Shown here: one piece after another, positions 42,001-48,000 of the stretch
Layout of the letters: each line of letters opens with the position of its first letter
Numbering within the stretch: the first letter of the stretch is position 1
DNA from: an uncultured Oscillospiraceae bacterium
GTDB lineage: Bacteria; Bacillota; Clostridia; Oscillospirales; Oscillospiraceae
NCBI GenBank assembly: GCA_950075865.1
Contig: CATMVA010000002.1
Coordinates: 125,053 to 189,052, forward strand
DNA: 64,000 nt
Direction of reading: 5' to 3'
Program-made: the position numbers and the translations under genes
Notes under the pieces: generated by a model
Told to the model about the DNA's origin: nothing
The model's input: the letters and a program-made list of their open reading frames with translations, nothing else
The model's database searches: none

Positions 42001-45000
42001 TCACTGCCGGTGGAGGAGACACTGGTAACGCCCAGGATCTCGGGATCGGCCACCACCACATGGAAATTCGAGAGCGTAGTGGTGATCTTCTCCCCATCGG
42101 AATGGAGGTTGAAGCCCATCAGATGGCTGTTGACCACATCACTCAGATCCAGAGTCAGATACTGGTCCAATGCCAGATCCTGAATGGCGGGAGATTTATC
42201 CTTGCCCGAGGCGGTGTCGTCGCTGTAATTGGCGATCTCCCGGTCGGTGCCGTTGGGCACGGTCTGCATCACCTTGTAATCCTGGATCTGAAGGATCTTG
42301 GAATCCCGGTCGCCGGTCAACACGGGCTCCTCGGCGTTCATGTGGGTGCCGTTGCCCAACTGGCCATTGTCATTGGCTCCCCAGCTCCAGACATAGTAGG
42401 TGTCCTTTACGGCTGCGCCGTGGGTACCACCCAGAGCCACAGTCAGGGCGCCCTCAAAGTAGGGGGCGCTGACGCCGTCCACAGCCACGCTCTCACTGTC
42501 GCCCTTATTTAAATATGTAGGCGTATAGGAGTAGGCCAGCGTCTTCTCGGGGGTAGCCGTATCGTCCCGGCCCAACTGGCCGTTCTCGTTGGTACCCCAA
42601 AGCAGGACGTTGTACTTCTCGCCGATAATGACGCCCGAGTTATCTCCGCCGGCCGCCACACCCGAAACCCTCTCTCCGTCCTTACCCACCGTGATCTGCC
42701 GGGGCAGCACGGTCATCTCGTCGGTGGGAGTAGGAAAGGGATCGGCATACCAGTCCAGAACGCCGTCCACCATCTCCTCCCGGAGCACCGGGTTGTAGGT
42801 CTGGTCGGCTCGGGCCCGATCGCCCAGCTGGCCGTATCCGTTACGGCCCCACGTGAGCACGCTGCCGTCAGCCAGAAGCACGATGCTATGGTTGTCACCG
42901 GCGGCAATATCCATAGCGCACTGGACCTGTCCCTCCTCAGCCTTGCCGGGGATCACGGTCACGGGCACGTGATAATTGAAGAGAACATCAGTGGCATCCC
43001 GGTCATAGCCGGTCCCCAGCTGTCCGTAGGTGTTGTCGCCCCAAGCAAACAGGGTGCCGTCGGAGCGGATGGCCAGCACATGGGCGCCGCCGGCCGCCAC
43101 TTCCACAATGTTGGTCAGCTTCTCCGAGGTGCTGGCGCTCAGGCCCTGATACACCAGGGTAGGCGTGGGCATATCGCCCACATATTCAGGCGCCGGCACA
43201 TAGTCGGGCAGGCTCACGCCATACTCTTCCTCATAGTTGGCGGCAGCAGCCAGGTATGCCGCGTAGTTGGTGTAGTGGGTCTGATAATCCACCACCTCCA
43301 GATCCCAGCTTTGGAACTGGTCCTTGCCGGTGTAACCGATACCAAGCTGGCCCCGGTCATTCATACCGAAACTCCAGATGGCGCCGGCCTCGGTGAGCAC
43401 CAGAGAATAGCCGTCCCCGGCGTAAACCGCGCAGGCCCGGTCGCTATTGGAGCTATAAAGACTGGGAATGGGCACCAGAACCGCGCTGGTCTCAACGCCG
43501 CCCAAAGTCCCCTGGCCCAGCTGGCCGTGGAGGTTATTGCCCCAGGCGTAGACCGTCCGGGTGCCATTCTCGTCCTCCACAATGGCCAGAGCGTGGTCCC
43601 TGCCCGCCGCGATGGAAACCGCGTTCTCCAGGTAGCCGGTCCCGCACAGGACCCGCTGGGGGCTCAGTCCATCGTCGATCGTGCTGCTGCGGCCCAACTG
43701 GCCCACGCTGTTGTCACCCCAGGTCAGCACCTGGCCGTTGGTCTTCAGGGCCACCGCAAAGCTCTCGCCCACCTTCAGGTCAGGGGCGGTCCCATCCATC
43801 GGATCCCCCTTCGCGTCCGTGGTCTTATCCCGAACCAGGACCCGCAGCACCAGGGAATTCCCGCTTGTCTTATTATAAACGCGCACGGTGGTCACGCCTG
43901 TCCCGGCCGCCCGGATCACATTGGAGGAAACGACCTCCACGATACGGGTGTCGGTGCTGGTGATCTCAAAATTCTCGATGTCATTGTAGACCTCTGCGTC
44001 CTTACTCTCTTTCCGCAGCAGGAACTCGTCCACCCGCTGATCGGTGAGAGACTGGACACGCATCCGATCGCCCAGGAGCAGGGTCACCTGACGCTCGAAA
44101 GTCTTATCGGCATTGGAGACGCCGCTCGTGACTACAGATGTCGCCGCCGTGTGAGTGGTGCTGTTGGAACCCGTAGTAGGCGCGTTGTCTACGCCCGTAG
44201 TCATATTGTCCTGACCCCGGTCGATGGTGGACATCTCACCCAACTGGCCACTGGTGTTCAGGCCCCAGGTAGAGACCCGGCCATTCTCTGCCACGACTGC
44301 AGTGTGCGCAGCACCGCCGCCCACGGCGATGGCGCTGCCGCCCTCCAGCCCGGTGATCACCTGATAGATGTTGGTGCCTTCCGTGGTGTCAACCGCCGTA
44401 AACCGGTTATTCAGCATATAGGCCTTGAAGTTGGTTCCAATAGGCACACCCAACTGGCCGCTGGTGTTCATACCAAAGATGTACACCTGGCCGTCCTCAA
44501 TGGCGTTGGTGTCAGTATTCCGCTTGCCCCGGATGATCATGGAGTGGTTATCGCCGGCGGCGATGGCCACCACATCATTCAGGTCGGTGGTCAGCTTGTC
44601 GGGCATGGAGTTGGCATAGCCGCTCTCCACATCCAGCTGAAGGACACAGGCGGCAGGGACCTGCTGGGTGCCGTAGCCCATCAGTGCGGGATCGGCATTC
44701 TGCCAGCTGAAGATAATGCCCAGCTGACCATACAGGTTGGAACCGAATCCACGCACCGTAATATTATTGTTGGTATCCTGAACCATAACCAGGGTATGGC
44801 TCCGTCCCACGGCCACATCGGTCACACCGGTCATGGTGATGTTGCCCTGACTGAAGATGCTCCGGCCTACCTGACCGGTATAATAGGGCGCCGAAGGCTC
44901 GCCCCGGCCCAGCTGGCCGTATTCGTTATTGCCCCAAGCGAACAGGTTCGTGTCCTCACTCAAGGCAAAGGACTGATCCGCTCCGGCGTAGACCTTCATG

Positions 45001-48000
45001 ACGCCGGTCAGGTTGCCCTCATTTTCGCCCAGCACCGGGATCGGTACGCAGGAATAATATTCCGTGGTATCGGTAGGCTCGGGGGTCAGCTTCTGACCCA
45101 ACTGGCCCTTTTGGTTGGTACCCCAGGCATAGGCCGTGCCGCCCGAGACCGCCATGGAGTGCTCGTCACCGGCGGCGATGCTGGTAGCGCCGGTAAAGTA
45201 CTCACCGGAGCCGCCCTCCCACATCTTCACCTGTACCGGACTGCTGTAATCGGTGCGGTCATCCTCGCCCTGGCCCAACTGACCCCGGCTGTTCCGGCCC
45301 CAGGCGTAAATGTCGCCGTCGGCCGTCCGGGCCAGCACATGGTGCCGGCCCACCGCGATTTCCTCGATCAGCTGGCCGATACTCACCTGCACAGGGAAGG
45401 TGGTCATGGGCACCTCGGTCTCGCTCTTACCGATGCCCAACTGGCCGTAGGCATTGCTGCCCCAGGTCCAGACCGTACCGTCAGCCCGGAGGGCCACGGT
45501 GAAATCATCGCTGCCCTTGATAAAAGGCTCGGTAAAGTTGTCGGAATCCTTGACCACCACATTGAAAGAGCCCTTGTACTTCAGCTCGCCGCCCAACTCC
45601 CGCACAGTGGGATCCTGGACCCGGATAGTTCCCTCCGTGTTGAGCAGCCCGTTGGTAGCGGGATCAAACCGGGCGTCACCCGCCGTGGCGCCGCTCGTAT
45701 CGCGGACCACCACCATGGGATTCTCCGAAATATACTCCAGATCAATGCCGCTCAGCTCGGTCTCGCTGTAACTGTGAGAGCGGTTGCGTTCACTCAGGTT
45801 GAAGCCCACATCGTAGTAGCGGCCAACACCGTCCCGGAAGATCACGATGTACTGATTGTTGGTGATGGTGAGCAGCGGGTAAGAAACCACCGTCCCATCC
45901 TCGTTTCTCCGCTGCACGATGGGCAGCGGCTTTTCAGCGATCTTCAGAGCGTCAAGGTCATTCTCCTGGTAGAGCCCCGTAATGCTGGCGTACCGACTGC
46001 TCAGAGTGCTCTTTCCCGTGGGCACCTGGGTCAGGGGATCTAACTCCACGGTGTAGACCCAGATCTTGTTGAACACCAGGGTTTCGCTGAACTCGGTGCC
46101 GGTCAGCACGGGAACAGGGGCTCTTCCAGAGGTGGCGTCCGGACTGCCCAGACGGCCCTCGTCCGCCAGGCCCACACCCCGGACGGTTCCGTCAGCAAAC
46201 CAGAACAGGGTGTAATCCAGGCCGGCCGTGGTGCCTACCACCTCGCCGTAAAGATCCCGCATGGTCTTGAGCATCAAATAGTTGCTGTCCTGGGAGCCCC
46301 AGACCTCGCCGGGGGTAGGACCGGATACGCTGCTGGACGTGGTGGCGTTGCCGCCGTGTCCCAGCTGATGGTTGTAGTTATAGCCCCAGGTGTAGGCCTT
46401 GCCATCCTCGGTGACCGCCGCGGTGTGGCTGTTGCCCACACTCAGGGAGACCACGTTGTTGACCGCCGCGGCCCACTCCACGATCGCCGGCTTGATCACA
46501 ATGCTGGAGGCGCTCTGGTTACCCACCTCGCCGTGGGCGTTAGTGCCCCAGCCCCAGACCTGGGTGGCGCCGCTCTGGCCCACGCTGATGACCTGGACAT
46601 GGCCTTCGTTGGAAACCGTATCACCGCCCGAGGAGACCGACTGGCCGCCGGCCGCGATCTCCACCACGTTCAGTGTTCTGCTGGTGCCCCGGCTCTCACT
46701 CACACTTCTGGGAGTATCCGAACTGGACATGATGCTGGAGGCTGTATTGATACCCAACTGGCCACCGCGGTTTTCACCCCAGCTCCACACGGTACCCTCG
46801 CTGCTCAGCGCCACGCTGAAGTTACCGCCCGCGCTGATCTGAATGATTTTCTGGTTGGTAAAAACGACCTTCTGGGCGTAAGTGTAGTTCTCGTCGCTCA
46901 AGGTGGGCCCCAGGCCCAGCTGGCCCCGGACATTCCGCCCCCAGGACCAGACCTCACCGTTGGCAGTCAGGGCCAGGGAGTGGTTGGCGCCAGCCGCGAT
47001 GGCCACCACATTCTTCAGCACATTCCCATCCTGATCCACCACCTTGGTGGGATAGGGCACCGACTGTTCCAGGCTGTTGCAGCCCACCTGGCCGTTTCCG
47101 TTGGCGCCCCAGGCCCAGACCGTTCCGTCCTCATCCAGAGCCAGAGAGTGCCGGTCGCCCACCGCCACCATGGTGATGTGGTCCAGAGGTTCCTTTTCCT
47201 CCGCATCCTTGTAGATCTGCACCGGCGTCAGCACTCTGGCGGCATCTTCATTGTTCCGGGTCAGCTGACCGTCGCCGGCCACGCCCCAGCCGCTGACCGT
47301 ACCGTCGGCCCAGAGGGCCAGGGTGTGGCTGGAGTAAGCCCGCACCATAGGAATAGTGAACTTGATATCCGGGTTGGCGGGATCGGCGCTGCTCTCAGTG
47401 TAGCGCCCCGTGACCTCCAGGTTCAGCACTCGGAAATTCCCGCCGTTGTCCCAGGCGTAGACCTTGGTCCGGCCCTCGCTCTTGGCGGTGAGCTTGATCG
47501 CGTTGTCTCCCACCAGCTCACAGTCGGCCACCCGGTCATCCAGCACGCCGGCCGCCACGATATTGGTCAGGCTCACATTATTGTCTCCCACAAACCCGGA
47601 GGCCGGGATCGTCAGCGCGGAAGCCGAGGTTTCGGTACCCACCGTCATCCGAACCGTATAAGGAGAGACGGGCGGCGCCGCCGCGGCAAGGGCCTTGGGG
47701 GTCACATCCTGTTTGTCTACGTTTGTCGTCGTTTGTCCGTTTCCATTGCCATTCAGGCTTTCCGCCGGTTTCTGTGTCTGACTGTCGGACGGTGTCTTCG
47801 ACGTGTTGTCGATTTTTGTCGTCTGGTCATCGTCAGCGGGTTCAGCGGCGGTCTGGTCTCCGTCGGTCTCCGCGGTCTCATCCGTTTTGGTCTGATCGTC
47901 TGTTTTGGTCTGATCGTCCGTCTTGCTCTGATCCTTCTTGTTGTCCTCGGATACAGGCGCCGTCTTGGTGGTCGGCATATAGATGGAGTAGCCTCCCGTA

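Larger units (their letters stand above)
1..47340 (-). repeat. Array of RCC1 seven-blade groups separated by Ig-like linkers
   Basis: Ig-like linkers lie at about 47.66-47.33, 46.08-45.51, 44.11-43.79, 42.33-41.83, 40.27-39.90, 37.88-37.49, 35.78-35.47, 33.88-33.55, 32.24-31.87, 30.69-30.40, 28.90-28.49, 26.93-26.63, 25.59-25.09, 23.66-23.29, 21.51-21.18, 19.00-18.64, 17.24-16.91, 15.00-14.65, 12.83-12.36, 10.42-10.03, 8.46-8.00, 6.64-6.26, 4.87-4.54, 3.47-2.89 and 1.11-0.79 kb. Between linkers I counted seven GxNxxGQLG-type blade ends in groups 1-5, 14, 16-19, 22 and 24 (some blades degenerate) and eight in group 15. The other groups were not counted exactly. That makes about 170 blades in the window. 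The repeats are diverged at DNA level; I saw no long exact duplications, so they are old and assembly collapse is unlikely. Confidence 0.85.

Noticed and set aside
1..47340. Possible CRISPR or satellite array because of regular repeats
   Set aside because: The periodicity is at protein level with diverged codons and an open frame; there are no short identical repeats with unique spacers.
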